Below, piece by piece: positions 52,666 through 63,831 of a DNA stretch of 64,000 bases. Where the stretch lies: contig OX104122.1 of NCBI GenBank assembly GCA_944474755.1, positions 22,407,714 through 22,471,713 of the forward strand, written 5' to 3'. Each line of letters starts with the position of its first letter. Positions within the stretch are counted from its first letter, which is position 1. Position numbers and translations under genes: made by a program. This DNA is from Limnoperna fortunei. Lineage: Eukaryota > Mollusca > Bivalvia > Mytilida > Modiolidae. Under the pieces are notes generated by a model. The model was not told the origin of the DNA. It did no database searches and saw only the letters and a list, made by a program, of their open reading frames with translations.

Positions 52666-55600
52666 TGAGATCACATTACTTGTTCAAGCCTCTCTTCCTG
52701 TTGCATTTTGTCTTCAAGAATCCCACCTAAAACGACATGATAACATATCTTTAAAAAACTAGTCTATATACAGCACATTTGTAGACGAGAGTGATAGAGC
52801 TGCTGGCGGCTCTATCATTCTTCTAAAAGATCAAGTTTTACATAGCCCTGTAGATCTTAAGACTGATCTTCAGGCGGTTGCTGTTAGGATATCTTTAGAT
52901 AAAACGATTACTTTATGTTCTGTGTATATCCCTCCGAATTCTTCATTAACTTTAAATCAGTTGAAACATCGTACTGACCAGCTTCCGGCCCCTTATATAT
53001 CACTTGGGGACTTCAACGGACATAACCCTTTATGGGGCTGTAACACAATAAACGATAAAGGTAAAATTATTGAAAGCTTAATGAATGAGGAAGACCATCC
53101 TCACAAGTCAGGGTTTATGTGTCCACACGAAACCCTGACAAACTTAGCCAGGAAATTCCCGGGCAAGAAGATTTTCATATGACGTCAAACCTTCAACATA
53201 TCAACTAATGAAATTGCTTGAAAGAAGCAAGTGTTTGGCAGTAGTCATTCTTACTCATTCTTGAGTGGGAAGAAAACTTAACGCAAATAATAAGTAACGC
53301 GGTAATAAATTATTAACACTACTATACAAAATACACTGACTTTCACATGGTCTATGCAACACATCCGTTTGATTTATTTACAATCGACATCGGGATATCC
53401 CCTAAGCAAGCCGTGAATGAAAGCGAGCTTTTGATTGGCTACATCAAGGTATGATGAAGCCAATCAAAATAGTGACTTCTAGCCCGGGAATTTCCTAGCT
53501 AAGTTTGTCAGGGTTTTGTGTGGACATAGAAACCCTGACTTGTGAGGATGGAGGAAGACCTGTCCATTTTTAATGATGGAACTAATACATATTTACATCC
53601 TGGGAATGGATCATATTCTGCAATGGATCTTACAATAGCAGACCCTTCTCTGTTGCCCGATTTCTCATGGAAAGTCCATGACGATCTCTGCGGCAGTGAT
53701 CACTTTCCCATTATCTTAGAATCTTTACACTCTTCAAACACAGAACGAGTCGCTCGGTATAAATTTGGAAAGGCCAATTGGCCTCTATTTGAACAACTCT
53801 GTATAGAGCGACAGAACTCTGATGCTTTTGAAGCTGTTTCTGGTCCAATTTTAAAATTCAACGAAACACTTATTTCAATTGCTGATAAAACAATTCATAA
53901 GACCTGTGAGGACGCTATTAAAGGCCGGAAAAAAGCCGAACATCGCTTTAATAAACACCCAACTCAAAATAATCTTAACCATTTCCGAATTTCTCGAGCG
54001 AAAGCTCTCAGGGTAACGAAACAAAGACGACGCGCCTCTTGGCGTGACTTTGTTTCTAAACTAAATAACCATACACCAAAGAATAAAATTTGGAACATGA
54101 TTCGTAAAATTAAAGGTAAAAACAGTAAAGCAAATGTCCATCATTTAAAGGATGGACAAGACTTGTTAACAACAGAGTAATATATCTAACAAATTGGCCG
54201 AAACATTTGCAAAACACTCGTCCTCTGAAAATTATCATCCCGATTTTCAGCCTATCAAAACTCAAAAAGAAAAATCAAAACTTAATTTCCAGTCAAAAAA
54301 ATTAGAAGATTACAATATACCTTTTTCTTTGGAAGAGCTAAAAACTTCATTAAATAAATCTAACGATACAACATGTGGCCCAGATGACATCCATTATCAA
54401 CTTCTTAAACATCTGCCACAATCTTCTGTCCAATGCCTTTTGAATCTTCTTAACAACATTTGGGAAACGGGTGATTTACCATCTATTTGGAAAATGGCCA
54501 CTGTTGTGCCTATTCCAAAACCAGGAAAAGATCACTCAGAAGCGTCCAACTATCGGCCTGAGGCTATCACAAGCTGTCTTTGTAAAACCATCGAAAGGAT
54601 GATCAACGATCGCCTTGTCTGGTTTTTAGAATCCAACAATCTACTTTCAAGTATCCAATGTGGTTTCAGACAAGGGCGAAGTACCCTTGATCACCTTCTA
54701 CGTTTCGAAACGTATATTCGGAACGCCTTTGCAAAAAATGAACATGTTGTGTCATATCAAAATGTTAAAAAAATAAATGCCTTAAAGCATTAGATATTTT
54801 AAAAGTCGTATTCAGCACCGACTGGGGTGCTGAGTGCGATGTTTTACTGAATCTTTATAGATCGCTGGTTCGATCGAAATTGGATTACGGTTGCTTTATT
54901 TATGGTTCTGCTCGCAAGTCATATGTCAAAATCCTTGATACTATACACCATCAGGGATTGCGACTATGTCTTGGGCTTTTAGAACCACACCTGTAAATAA
55001 TTTGTATGTAGAAGCAAACGAGCCTTCTTTGTATGAAAGAAGAATTAAGCTCGCTTTGCAATATGCAACCAAATTGAAAGCGTATCCTGGCAACCCGGCC
55101 CACGACTGTTTTCAAACCTCTTTACAAAAATATTTTTGAAAAGCATCCAAATAAAATTCAACCTTTTGGTATCAGAATAAAACCTCATTTGAACAACTCT
55201 GGTATAAATTTAGATGAAATTGCTGCTATTGAAATTCCACATAACCCACCATGGTTAATTCCAAAACCGGTATTTATTTTTTATCTTAGAAACCATAAAA
55301 AGTCTGACACAAACCCTTTAATTATTCAACAACACTTTGCAGAAATAAAATCTCACTATCCTGACCATTCTGCAATTTATACAGATGGATCGAAGGACGG
55401 CGATAAAGTTGCATCGGCCGCTGTCTTTGGAGAGCGTGTTGAAACTCGTCGTCTCCCGTCTGCCTAATCTGTATTTACTGCTGAGGCGCAAGCTATTCTT
55501 CTTGCAATGAAAATAGTTGCTTCCCTCTCGTGTCTGCTTGCTTTCCTAAATTTCAAAATTAAAAACCCTTATATTTTAAAAATTTGTGAAATTTACAAAT

Positions 55601-56117
55601 CTCTAATAGCTTTGAGAAAAGAGATTGTGTTTTTCTGGATCCCAAGTCATGTAGGAATCCATGGCAACACAGTCGTGGATGAGGAGGCAAAGAATGCCCT
55701 GAAGAATAATATTATAAACTGTGATATTCCTTTTACTGATTTTAAACCAGTAATTTTAAAATATATTTCTAGTTTGTGGCAGTGGTTGGGATCTCCAAGT
55801 TCATAATAAACTTCACGAGATCCAGCCACTACTGCACACAAATAATTTTAAATGTTTTAGAGGTCGCAGAGACCAAGATGTCGTCTTGGTCATACCAGGA
55901 CGACACATAGTTATATTTTAAACAATGAGCCACGACTCGAATGTGTGCCATGCAACAGTCCATACACCATTAAGCATGTCTTGATGGACTGTGTGGACGT
56001 GGCCCACATTCGGGAACGTTTCTATAGTGTAGATACGTATTTTAATGTATATAAAACTGTCGCAGGCGACACAATTATAAAGTTTTTAAAAGAAATTAAT
56101 TTATATAATAAAATTTA
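52666..56117 (+). pseudogene. LINE copy B ORF2, broken; RT core deleted; MITE inserted
   Basis: The start codon is lost. Endonuclease motifs: QESHLKR, LGDFNGHN (53010), SAMDLT, SDHFP, with a 455-bp MITE between the LGDFNGHN and SAMDLT blocks. RT N-terminal part to RNAFAKNEHVVS (54755), then a jump to KCLKALDIL-like sequence: about 180 codons with FFDLEKAYD, GVPQGS and YVDD are missing. RNase H IYTDGSKDGDKVASAAVFGE is present (55380) but interrupted near 55466 and 55530. C-terminal Cys/His region in broken frames to 56117. Confidence 0.8.
53096..53550. mobile_element. 455-bp MITE with long inverted ends and 9-bp TSD (MULE-like)
   Basis: Ends catcctcacaagtcaggg ... ccctgacttgtgaggatg are inverted repeats extending about 80 bp (aacttag(c)cag/tagg-aaattcccggg inside). 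Flanked by gaggaagac on both sides (53087-53095; 53551-53559). The 9-bp duplication and long terminal repeats fit Mutator-like elements. No ORF. It includes a second inner inverted pair (gattggctacatcaaggt / gatgaagccaatcaaa). Confidence 0.85.
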
Positions 56118-56638
56118 ATTTCACTTCTAGGTGTGATGCTTCATATCTTTTATTGTTTTAAATACTATTTTTAAATGTATATATTCTCATATTATTGTAT
56201 GAGATTACGTTTTAGTATAAAGGAAGGCACGACATACTAATAAGTTAAAAACTACAAATTTTCACGTCCTGAATATAGCTGAAATATTGCTTGCTGGACG
56301 TTAAACAACAACCAATCAATATCATCAACCTTCTGCCTGGTTTACAGATACAAATGGCAGCCATGTGACATCCCACCATGCGGGACAGTTCTCTCTGACA
56401 TACCAGTCTCTCCGTCCATCTTTGTCTAGATTTTAAAATAAACTGTCTTTACCAACAATCAACTGAATAAGGCTTAGAGAACAATCCATTAAAGAAATCA
56501 ATAAACAGGTATACTTTTGACAATAGGCATTTATTTCTAAATGTAAGCAATTGAAAATAAGAATAATAATTATTAGGCCAATATGTATAATTTTATCAGA
56601 TTTTAAGCATTATTTACAAATTATGAATCATTTATTAC

Positions 56639-56766
56639 AAGTAGAAAAGCTAATATACTAGATATAGAATCTGTTGGTCCTGCAGCCTGAACAATTATAG
56701 CCCTCATAATGACAACAAATGGAGTCAAAGGAATCGCACCAGATTCTTCTATAGATACATCTTGTT
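56639..56766 (-). other. Possible upstream exon of the OTU-like gene
   Basis: Acceptor-like tttgtttatttaatag and donor-like CTACTT|gtaata bound 128 bp with an open frame (QDVSIEESGAIPLTPFVVIM...). A second frame is Cys rich. Neither frame exits in the phase the 56330-56425 exon needs, so support is weak. Confidence 0.2.
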
Positions 56767-56865
56767 CTATTAAATAAACAAAATATTTCATAAATATGAA
56801 AAACTTAAAAACAGTATAGATCCAATCTCATTTTGTACTAATATGCAAAAAATGAACATATGATA

Positions 56866-56879
56866 TATAATCTTGTAGA
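56866..56879. repeat. 14-bp target-site duplication of LINE copy C, left copy (right 59136-59149)
   Basis: tataatcttgtaga on both sides of the 5'-truncated LINE. Confidence 0.88.
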
Positions 56880-59135
56880 GACAAGGTCGTAGTACTATTG
56901 ATCATCTGGTGCGTTTCGAAACATATATTCGAAACGCATTTGCCAAAAACGAACATGTTGTGTCTATCTTTTTCGATTTAGAAAAAGCATACGACACAAC
57001 ATGGAAATATGGTATTTTAAAAGATCTTTTTGATATGGGGTTGAAAGGTAGACTTCCTACCTTCATCTCAAACTTTTATCCGAAAGAGAATTTAAAGTTA
57101 GGGTCAATTCTACTTTATCTGACCCTTTTGTACAGGAAATGGGTGTTCCCCAGGGCAGCATCCTTTCTGTCACTTTATTTAGTATTAAAATTAATAGCCT
57201 TGCTCAAGTTTTAAAAGATAATATTGATGGTTCTCTATATGTTGACGACTTCCTCGTATGTTACCGAGGGAAAAATATGAATAATATCGAACGTCAACTG
57301 CAGTTGTGTTTAAATAGAATAGAGAAATGGGCAATGGAGAATGGTTTTAAATTCTCCACTGCAAAAACTGTTGGGATGCATTTTTGTAATAAACGTAAGA
57401 TGCATCCTGATCCCGAATTAAAATTATATAATAATCCTATCAAAATTGTAAAAGAAACTACTTTTCTTGGTCTCATATTTGATTCAAGGCTAACCTTTCT
57501 TCCCCATATCAAAATGTTAAAAAATAAATGCCTTAAAGCTTTAGATATTTTAAAAGTCGTATCCAGCACCGACTGGGGTGCTGAATGCGATGTTTTACTC
57601 AATCTATATAGATCGCTGGTTCGATCGAAATTGGATTACGGTTGTTTTATTTAAGGTTCTGCTCGCAAGTCATATGTCAAAATCCTTGATACTATACACC
57701 ATCAAGGATTGCGACTATGCCTTGGAGCATTTAGAACCACACCTGTCAATAGTTTGTATGTAGAAGCAAACGAGCCTTTGTATCAAAGAAGAATAAAGCT
57801 CGCTTTGCAATATGCAACCAAATTGAAGGCTTATCCTGACAACCCCGCCCACGACTGTGTTTTCAAACCTCTTTATCAGAACATTTTCGAAAAGCATCCA
57901 AACAAAATTCAACCTTTTGGCTTGCGGATTAAATCTCATTTAGAGAATTCAGGTATAAATTTAGATGAAATTGCTGCAATTGAAATTCCACATAACCCCC
58001 CTTGGTTAAACCCCAAGCCAATCTTTATTTATGATCTGAGAAAACATAGAAAATCCGACACAAACCCATTAATTATACAGCAACATTTTGCAGAAATTAA
58101 ATTTTGTTACCCTGACTATAGTACTATTTATACGGATGGGTCAAAAGACGAAGATAAAGTTTCTTCAGCCGCTGTCTTCGGAGAGCGTGTTGAAACTCGT
58201 CGTCTCCCGTCTGCCTCATCTGTATTTACTGCTGAATCGCAAGCTATTCTTCTTGCGATGAAAATAGTTGCTTCGTCAGACGAGCACAAATTTATGATCT
58301 GCTCTGATTCTGTCATATCTCCTTGCTATTGAAAACTTCAAAATTAAGAATCCTTATATTTTTGAAATTATTCAAATTTACAAATCCCTGGTTGCTTTGG
58401 GTGAAGAAGTTATGTTTTTCTGGATCCCAAGTAATGTGGGGATCCATGGGAACATGGTCGTGGACGAGGAGGCCAAAAAGGCCTTGAATAACGATATTTT
58501 TAAGTGTGCCATACCTTTTACTGATTTTAAAGCAGTTATTTTTAAACATATTTCTCGTTTGTGGCAGAGTGGTTGGGATCTAGAGGTTCATAATAAACTT
58601 CATGAGATCCAGCCACTACTGCACAAAAATAATTTTAATTGTTTTAGAAGTCGTTGAGACCAAGTTGTTTTAACTAGATGTCGTCTTGGTCATACCAGGA
58701 CGACTCAGAGTTATATTTTAAATAACGAGCAACGACCCGAGTGTGTGCCATGCAATTGTCCATACACAATCAAGCATGTCTTGATGGACTGTGTGGACGT
58801 GGCCCACATTCGGGAACGTTTCTATACTGTAGATACTTATTTTAATTTGTTTAGGACTGTCGCGGGCGACACAATTTTAAAGTTTTTAAAAGAGATTAAT
58901 TTATATAGCAAAATTTAATTATACTGCTAATTGTGATATTGCATACTTTTTATTGTTTTAATTTAATTTTTATATGTATATTATCATACTATTGTATGAG
59001 ATATTGTTTTAGTATTAAGGGAGGGATATAAAATGGTTGTTTATGATCAAATAAGTTGATTTGTAGTAATTATCACGTCCTGAATATAGCTGAAATAATG
59101 CTTGCTGGACGTAAAACAACAATCAATCAATCAAT
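56880..59135 (+). mobile_element. I/Nimb-type LINE copy C, 5' truncated in RT, 14-bp TSD
   Basis: 2256 bp running from QGRSTIDHLVRFETYIRN to the tail (aatc)n. The target duplication shows the truncation occurred at insertion. 3' UTR as in copy A, but the tail reads gctggacgtaaaacaacaatc. Confidence 0.88.
56882..58917 (+). pseudogene. LINE copy C ORF2 fragment: RT core to C-terminus
   Basis: FFDLEKAYDTTWKYG (56965), frameshift near 57078, GVPQGSILS, YVDDFLVCYRG (57240), then open to 57654, where TAT has become TAA (CFI-stop). Continues MRLCLGAFRTTPVNSLYVEA, RNase H IYTDGSKDEDKVSSAAVFGE, frameshift at 58310, IPSNVGIHGN (His of SHVG lost to Asn), frameshift near 58655, final PECVPCNCPYTIKHVLMDC to 58917. 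Confidence 0.82.
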
Positions 59136-59361
59136 TATAATCTTGTAGATAATTGTTCATTTAAAGTTGGTCATGTACTATAACTAGGGTTTTATTCCTA
59201 TAAGTTATATACTGTACAGTATGAAATAAACATTTTAAATAACTAAAAAACTACATATTACCATACTATAAATTAAATGTATACAGATATAGCAAGGTAA
59301 AGTAAAATAGGACAAACAAGATAATGATGATTTAAAAAAAAAAATACTTCAACTAACAAAA

Positions 59362-59826
59362 CATCGTCACAACTCAGGGTGTCTGTGTCCTCATGTGTCC
59401 ACGAAACCCTGAAACTTAGCTAGGAAATTCCCGGTCTAGAAGTCACTATAATTTTGATTGGCTACATCATACCTTGATGTAGCCAATCAAAAGCTTGCTT
59501 GCATTCGTAGCTTAGTTAGAGGATAGCCGGATGTCAATTGTAAATAAACCAAAAGGATGTGTTGCATAGACCATGTGAAAGTCGGTGTATTTTGTACAGT
59601 AGTGTTAATAGTTTGTTGTTACCGCGTTATTTATTAGTTGCGTCACGTTTTCTTCCCACTTAAGAACGAGTTAGAATGACTACTGCCAAACACTTGCTTC
59701 TGTCAAGCAATTTCATAAGTTGATATTTTGAAGGGTTGACGTCATACGAAAATCTTCTAGCCTGTGAATTTCCTGGCTAAGTTTGTCAGGGTTTCGTGGA
59801 CACGGAAACCCTGACTTGTGAGGATG
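59362..59826. mobile_element. MULE-like MITE, second copy, inverted relative to the first
   Basis: Right end ccctgacttgtgaggatg is intact. Left end catcgtcacaactcaggg is diverged. The interior is the reverse complement of 53130-53520 (tgtgttgcatagaccatgtg, caagcaatttcataagttga, aatttcctggctaagtttgt). The flanking 9 bp no longer match, so this copy is older. Confidence 0.78.
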
Positions 59827-60449
59827 CACACACAATTACGTATTATCCAGTTTATTAATTACCATTGGAATACTGTTCCAGAAGTATCTCTTTGTAAATA
59901 TTTTGAACAGTCTCATGACGCACAAATGGGCTTTCATTTGAGCTGAACCGGTTACAAAATATACAAGGAAATGGTTATATTTTATATTTTTGTAATCTTC
60001 AAACCCATTCAAAAACTATTTTAATAATAGCGGGAGACCATTTTAACCTGGTACTTTGCCTTTCGGAGATATCGCTATCGGTAAGCGTACCTTCGCAAAA
60101 TCAAAAACCATATTTTAAAGGCTATTTTGTGTATACAATTTCGACCTAATTTATTTACCATTCTGGATTCCGGAGTATGCCGCCTTTTATAAGATGCAAT
60201 AAATAAATGTTTATCAATAATTTATTTAGTTGAACCACTTGAACATTAGTTTTAATTTAAGTATATTTATGATTTAATACATGACAAAATAATAACATGT
60301 GCGCAAATTTAGAAATTGATAATTCAAACTAGTCCCAACTGCAGCGTAGTACCTCATCGGGGAACAGTTCAAATTCAAATGCCTTCTTTTTCAGACAATT
60401 TTTGCAAGCATTTTTTTTATATCAGATGATCTTTTTCTCATAGCTACAA
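59827..60449. other. No feature recognised
   Basis: AT-rich, no coding or repeat signal. Confidence 0.4.
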
Positions 60450-61585
60450 ACCCGTGTGGGACCCGGGGCACAGGAGAATAGGCCCACGGCTTCCTCAGCC
60501 TGCAGTAAGAGTCTGCTAACAGAGGCAACACTTGCCGTGTGTTGCGACCCGTGTCGATTACAGGACGGGATTTCAGTAGGCCGGGTAAACGGTCCCGATA
60601 ACTTACTGAACCCTTACTTTTTCTAGACGGGAAATCGAGTTAGCCCTGACTTCGATGAATCGGCATGTCACGTCTTGCCCCCTTTGTGAATCCTTATCAT
60701 TTAAGCTACTCTATTACATTTTCCCTTCAAACTGTTTCATGAAATGTATGTACCATTTAATAGACGGCTTCCTTACAGGATTTGGAAAGAAGGCGGTGGC
60801 TGAAGGGCAAAGCTTCCTCAGCTTTATAGAGGCGACATGTTTGCCGTGTGTTGCAACCCGTGATGGTGGAGGAAGGGATCCTGGTGGTTGAGAGATCACT
60901 CTCTGCTGCATCCATTAGTGCGGGTCGGCGGGTTTGATTTTCAATACACCACTTTGGCCCTGACTTCAACTAGACGGGAGACCGGATGGACCCGGTTCGG
61001 TCAATCGGCTGGTCACGCCGAGCCCTTAACAAACTTGTCGTCATTTCTCCTGTCACTTGATTATATCTTGTGAATTTCAGTTGCAAAGTTGTTCAGTTAC
61101 AAGCTGTTAAGAAGGCGGTGGCTCATGGGTCAATCGAGTAGATAGAGTTTCGAACGGTTGTTTCGCCAGTTAATTCTGGCACGAAGCTTGCGTTCGTGAA
61201 GAAATTCATCTATTTGAGTATACCACCCTTGGAACACCTGATGCTTTCTGCTGGCGATCCGCAGACACCAAGCATCGCCCCTGTTGGCACTCCGTGGAGG
61301 GTGGGTGACAAGAGTGGTGAACTGCATTCTTTTAACATGGCTTCCAAAACATTTACGCAAACAGGTTCTAAAAAAAGAAAAAATGACATTTCGCTTGAAG
61401 AAATAGTTGATGATGATCACTTTTCACGTTTTATTGTTTTGACTAGTAAAGATTCTAACAAACCACTATCAAAAATTTCTCCTTTCGTCATCGGAAAAAC
61501 TATTAAAGGCTGTGCAGGAGATGTTAAAAACGTAACAAAAATGAAATCCGGATCAATTCTTATTGAAGTTTCAAAAAAAACAAAC
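60450..61585 (+). mobile_element. I/Nimb-type LINE copy D: 5' UTR and start of ORF1, interrupted by copy E
   Basis: Begins cccgtgtgggacccgggg. The 5' UTR is complete (about 890 bp) with both repeat monomers. ORF1 runs until copy E's 5' end appears at 61586. The remainder of D, if it exists, lies beyond the window to the right of copy E. Confidence 0.85.
61338..61585 (+). pseudogene. LINE copy D ORF1, first 82 codons
   Basis: MASKTFTQTGSKKRKNDISL, then RFIVLTSKDSNKPLSKISPF and GDVKNVTKMKSGSILIEVSK. Cut by copy E after KKTN. The frame is otherwise undamaged and differs from copy A by many substitutions, so D is a different subfamily. RRM-like N-terminal part only; no knuckles. Confidence 0.8.
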
Positions 61586-62460
61586 CCCGTGTGGGCCCCG
61601 GGGCACAGGAGAATAGGCCCACGGCTTCCTCAGCCTGCAGTAAGAGTCTGCTAACAGAGGCAACACTTGCCGTGTGTTGCGACCCGTGTCGATTACAGGA
61701 CGGTATTTCAGTAGGCCGGGTAAACGGTCCCGATAACTTACTGAACCCTTACTTTTTCTAGACGGGAAATCGAGTTAGCCCTGACTTCGATGAATCGGCA
61801 TGTCACGTCTTGCCCTTTGTGAATCCTTATCATTTAAGCTACTCTATTACATTATTTTCCTTCAAACTGCTCCATGAAAGGATAGACGGCTTCCTTATAG
61901 GATTTGCAAAGAAGGCGGTGGCTGAAGGGCAAAGCTTCCTCAGCTTTATAGAGGCGACATGTTTGCCGTGTGTTGCAACCCGTGATGGTGGAGGAAGGGA
62001 TCCTGGTGGTTGAGAGATCACTCTCTGCTGCATCCATTAGTGCGGGTCAGCGGGTTTCGATTTTCAATACACCACTTTGGCCCTGACTTCAACTAGACGG
62101 GAGACCGGATGGACCCGGTTCGGTCAATCGGCTGGTCACGCCGAGCCCTTAACAAGCTTGTCGTCATTCTTCTTGTCACTTGATTTTATCTTGTGAATCT
62201 TACACCAAAATTGTTCAGTACCAGGCTGTTAAGAAGGCGGTGGCTCATGGGTCAATCAAGTAGACCGAGTTTCGAACGGTTGTATCGCCAGGTAACCCCG
62301 GGCACGAGGCATGCGTTCATTGAGAAATTCGTCTGTTTGAGTATACCACCCTTGGAACACCTGATGCTTTCTGCTGGAGATCCGCAGACTCTAGGCATCG
62401 CCCATGTTGGCACTCCGTGGCGGGTAGGTGACAAGGGTGGTGAACCGCATTTTTCTAATC
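61586..62460 (+). promoter_or_regulatory. LINE copy E 5' UTR with two internal monomers
   Basis: cttcctcagc at about 61626 and 61937, and aagaaggcggtggct at about 61908 and 62231, show a period near 310-320 bp. Likely internal promoter. The frame opening at 62193 (MNLTPKLFSTRLL) is not continuous with ORF1. Confidence 0.6.
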
Positions 62461-63831
62461 ATGGCTTCCGAAACACCCCCTTTAGCACAAAAAGGTCCAA
62501 AAAAAAGAAAAAATGACTTTCCTCTTGAAGAATTGGTTTTTGAAGAAAATTGGCCTAAATTTATTGTTTTATCTAGCAAAGACCCAACTAAACCTTTGGC
62601 AAAAGTATCTCCTTTTATCATAGAAAAAGTTATTAAAGGCTGTGCAGGAGACGTTAAAAACGTCACTAAAATGAAATCCGGTTCCCTCCTTATTGAATGT
62701 AATAGAAAACAACAGTCTTCAAATTTACTAAAACTTTCAAAAATTGTTGATTTAGAAATATCTAGCTCTCCCCACAGAACTCTAAACTCGAGTCAAGGGA
62801 TTATTCGTTACCGAGGCGAAGATCTATCGGAATTATCGGACGACGAAATCTGTTTAGAACTAGAGCCTCAGGGTGTTACAATAGTGAAAAGATTTATTGC
62901 TAACAGACAGGGTGTTCAGGTAAAACTGAACACCTTTCATTCGAATTTCAATACACCCACTGTTCCCGAATCCATCAAGATTGGTCTCTACAAAGCTAAA
63001 GTCAGCGCATACATTTCCAACCTTGTGCGCTGCTTTAAGTGTCAAAAGTTCGGCCACGGAAAGGGACAGTGTAGAGGTCACCAGATTTGTTTTAAGTGTG
63101 CAGAAGAAGGGCATGAGGGCTTCACCTGCACTAAAACTCCAAAGTGTGCCAATTGTGGTGAAGCTCACATGTCCTCATCCAAGGACTGTCAGCACTTTAA
63201 AAAGGAAAAAGAAATTCAAAAAAAAAAAACTGAAAGGAACATCTCTTACCCTGAGGCTCGTCGTCTGTATAATACAACAAATAATCCCTCGTCTCCTGCA
63301 TCAACGTCATACGCCAGTGTGGCCAAACGCGTTCTCACTTCAGTTGAAACGCAGACAATCATCACCTGGCCTATTGACAAACAGGAACCTTCAAAATTAA
63401 CAGTAACAACAACAGACAAAATCATTAAATCATCACGAAAATCTTCATCTTCTCAAACTGCTACGTCTTCAGCACCCTCTCAAACTGCTACGTCTTTAGC
63501 AAAATCTCAAACTGCTACGTCTTCAGCACCCTCTCAATCCTCAACCAATTCTTCAAGAAGCCCAAAAAAAAATTCAAAAAATACCAATTCCAATTCTTCT
63601 AACTCGAATAAAAACTCAAATCAAAAAGGAGATCGTACTCCAAAACTGCTGCGGGATCCCATTAAGGTCCACAACAGGTTTGGTAGTCTAGATCAACTAG
63701 ACACTACTATCTGGGGCGATCCCATGGATACACTACCCCCAGATACTGGATCTAAAAGTAGATCCCCCAGCAGAAACCGGCGGAATAGCCCCAAAAAAAC
63801 TGTCAACTATTCCCCTATTCGCAGACCATAA
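62461..63831 (+). CDS. LINE copy E ORF1: gag-like protein with three zinc knuckles
   Basis: 456 residues from ATG 62461 (MASETPPLAQKGPKKRKND) to TAA at 63829-63831. The start at 62428 is rejected because only the MASE start is shared with other copies. Domain order as in copy A: RRM-like region, knuckles CFKCQKFGHGKGQC, CFKCAEEGHEGFTC and CANCGEAHMSSSKDC, and a Ser/Thr-rich tail. It carries an expanded S-Q-T-A-T-S repeat (three near-copies around 63455-63530), which copy A has in fewer units, and a Lys-rich run (QKKKTERN). RNA-binding partner of ORF2. Confidence 0.88.
   Translation: MASETPPLAQKGPKKRKNDFPLEELVFEENWPKFIVLSSKDPTKPLAKVSPFIIEKVIKGCAGDVKNVTKMKSGSLLIECNRKQQSSNLLKLSKIVDLEISSSPHRTLNSSQGIIRYRGEDLSELSDDEICLELEPQGVTIVKRFIANRQGVQVKLNTFHSNFNTPTVPESIKIGLYKAKVSAYISNLVRCFKCQKFGHGKGQCRGHQICFKCAEEGHEGFTCTKTPKCANCGEAHMSSSKDCQHFKKEKEIQKKKTERNISYPEARRLYNTTNNPSSPASTSYASVAKRVLTSVETQTIITWPIDKQEPSKLTVTTTDKIIKSSRKSSSSQTATSSAPSQTATSLAKSQTATSSAPSQSSTNSSRSPKKNSKNTNSNSSNSNKNSNQKGDRTPKLLRDPIKVHNRFGSLDQLDTTIWGDPMDTLPPDTGSKSRSPSRNRRNSPKKTVNYSPIRRP

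Larger units (their letters stand above)
50634..56327 (+). mobile_element. I/Nimb-type LINE copy B, about 5.7 kb, defective
   Basis: Lacks only about 20 nt of the 5' end. Contains 5' UTR, damaged ORF1, damaged ORF2 with a MITE inserted, 3' UTR and tail. 14-bp target duplication. Plus strand, hence antisense to the OTU-like gene it interrupts. Confidence 0.9.
47471..56425 (-). pseudogene. Multi-exon OTU-like/zinc-finger gene, probably inactivated
   Basis: Minus-strand gene recognised from exon-like segments with AG/GT borders and matching phases. Order: 56330-56425, about 50385-50467, 49527-49777, 48701-48886, (one exon not found), 48045-48127, 47881-47911, 47471-47740. Features: a D-W-Y-V-R-x-N-C-P-A-W-W segment, an acidic repeat exon, an OTU-like P-N-G-N-C-x-F-N-A-V-S-I-A-L-Y-G block whose Cys would be the nucleophile, and a terminal Cys/His finger. 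Defects: 1-nt insertion in the NGNC codons, stops after the second exon, and a 5.7-kb LINE in the first donor. I do not know a name for the family. It could be an ancient domesticated or transposon-borne gene. Confidence 0.5.

Noticed and set aside
56639..56766. Firm upstream exon of the OTU-like gene, including a Cys-rich alternative frame
   Set aside because: Borders look acceptable, but neither frame exits in the phase required by the next exon; kept only as a low-confidence feature.
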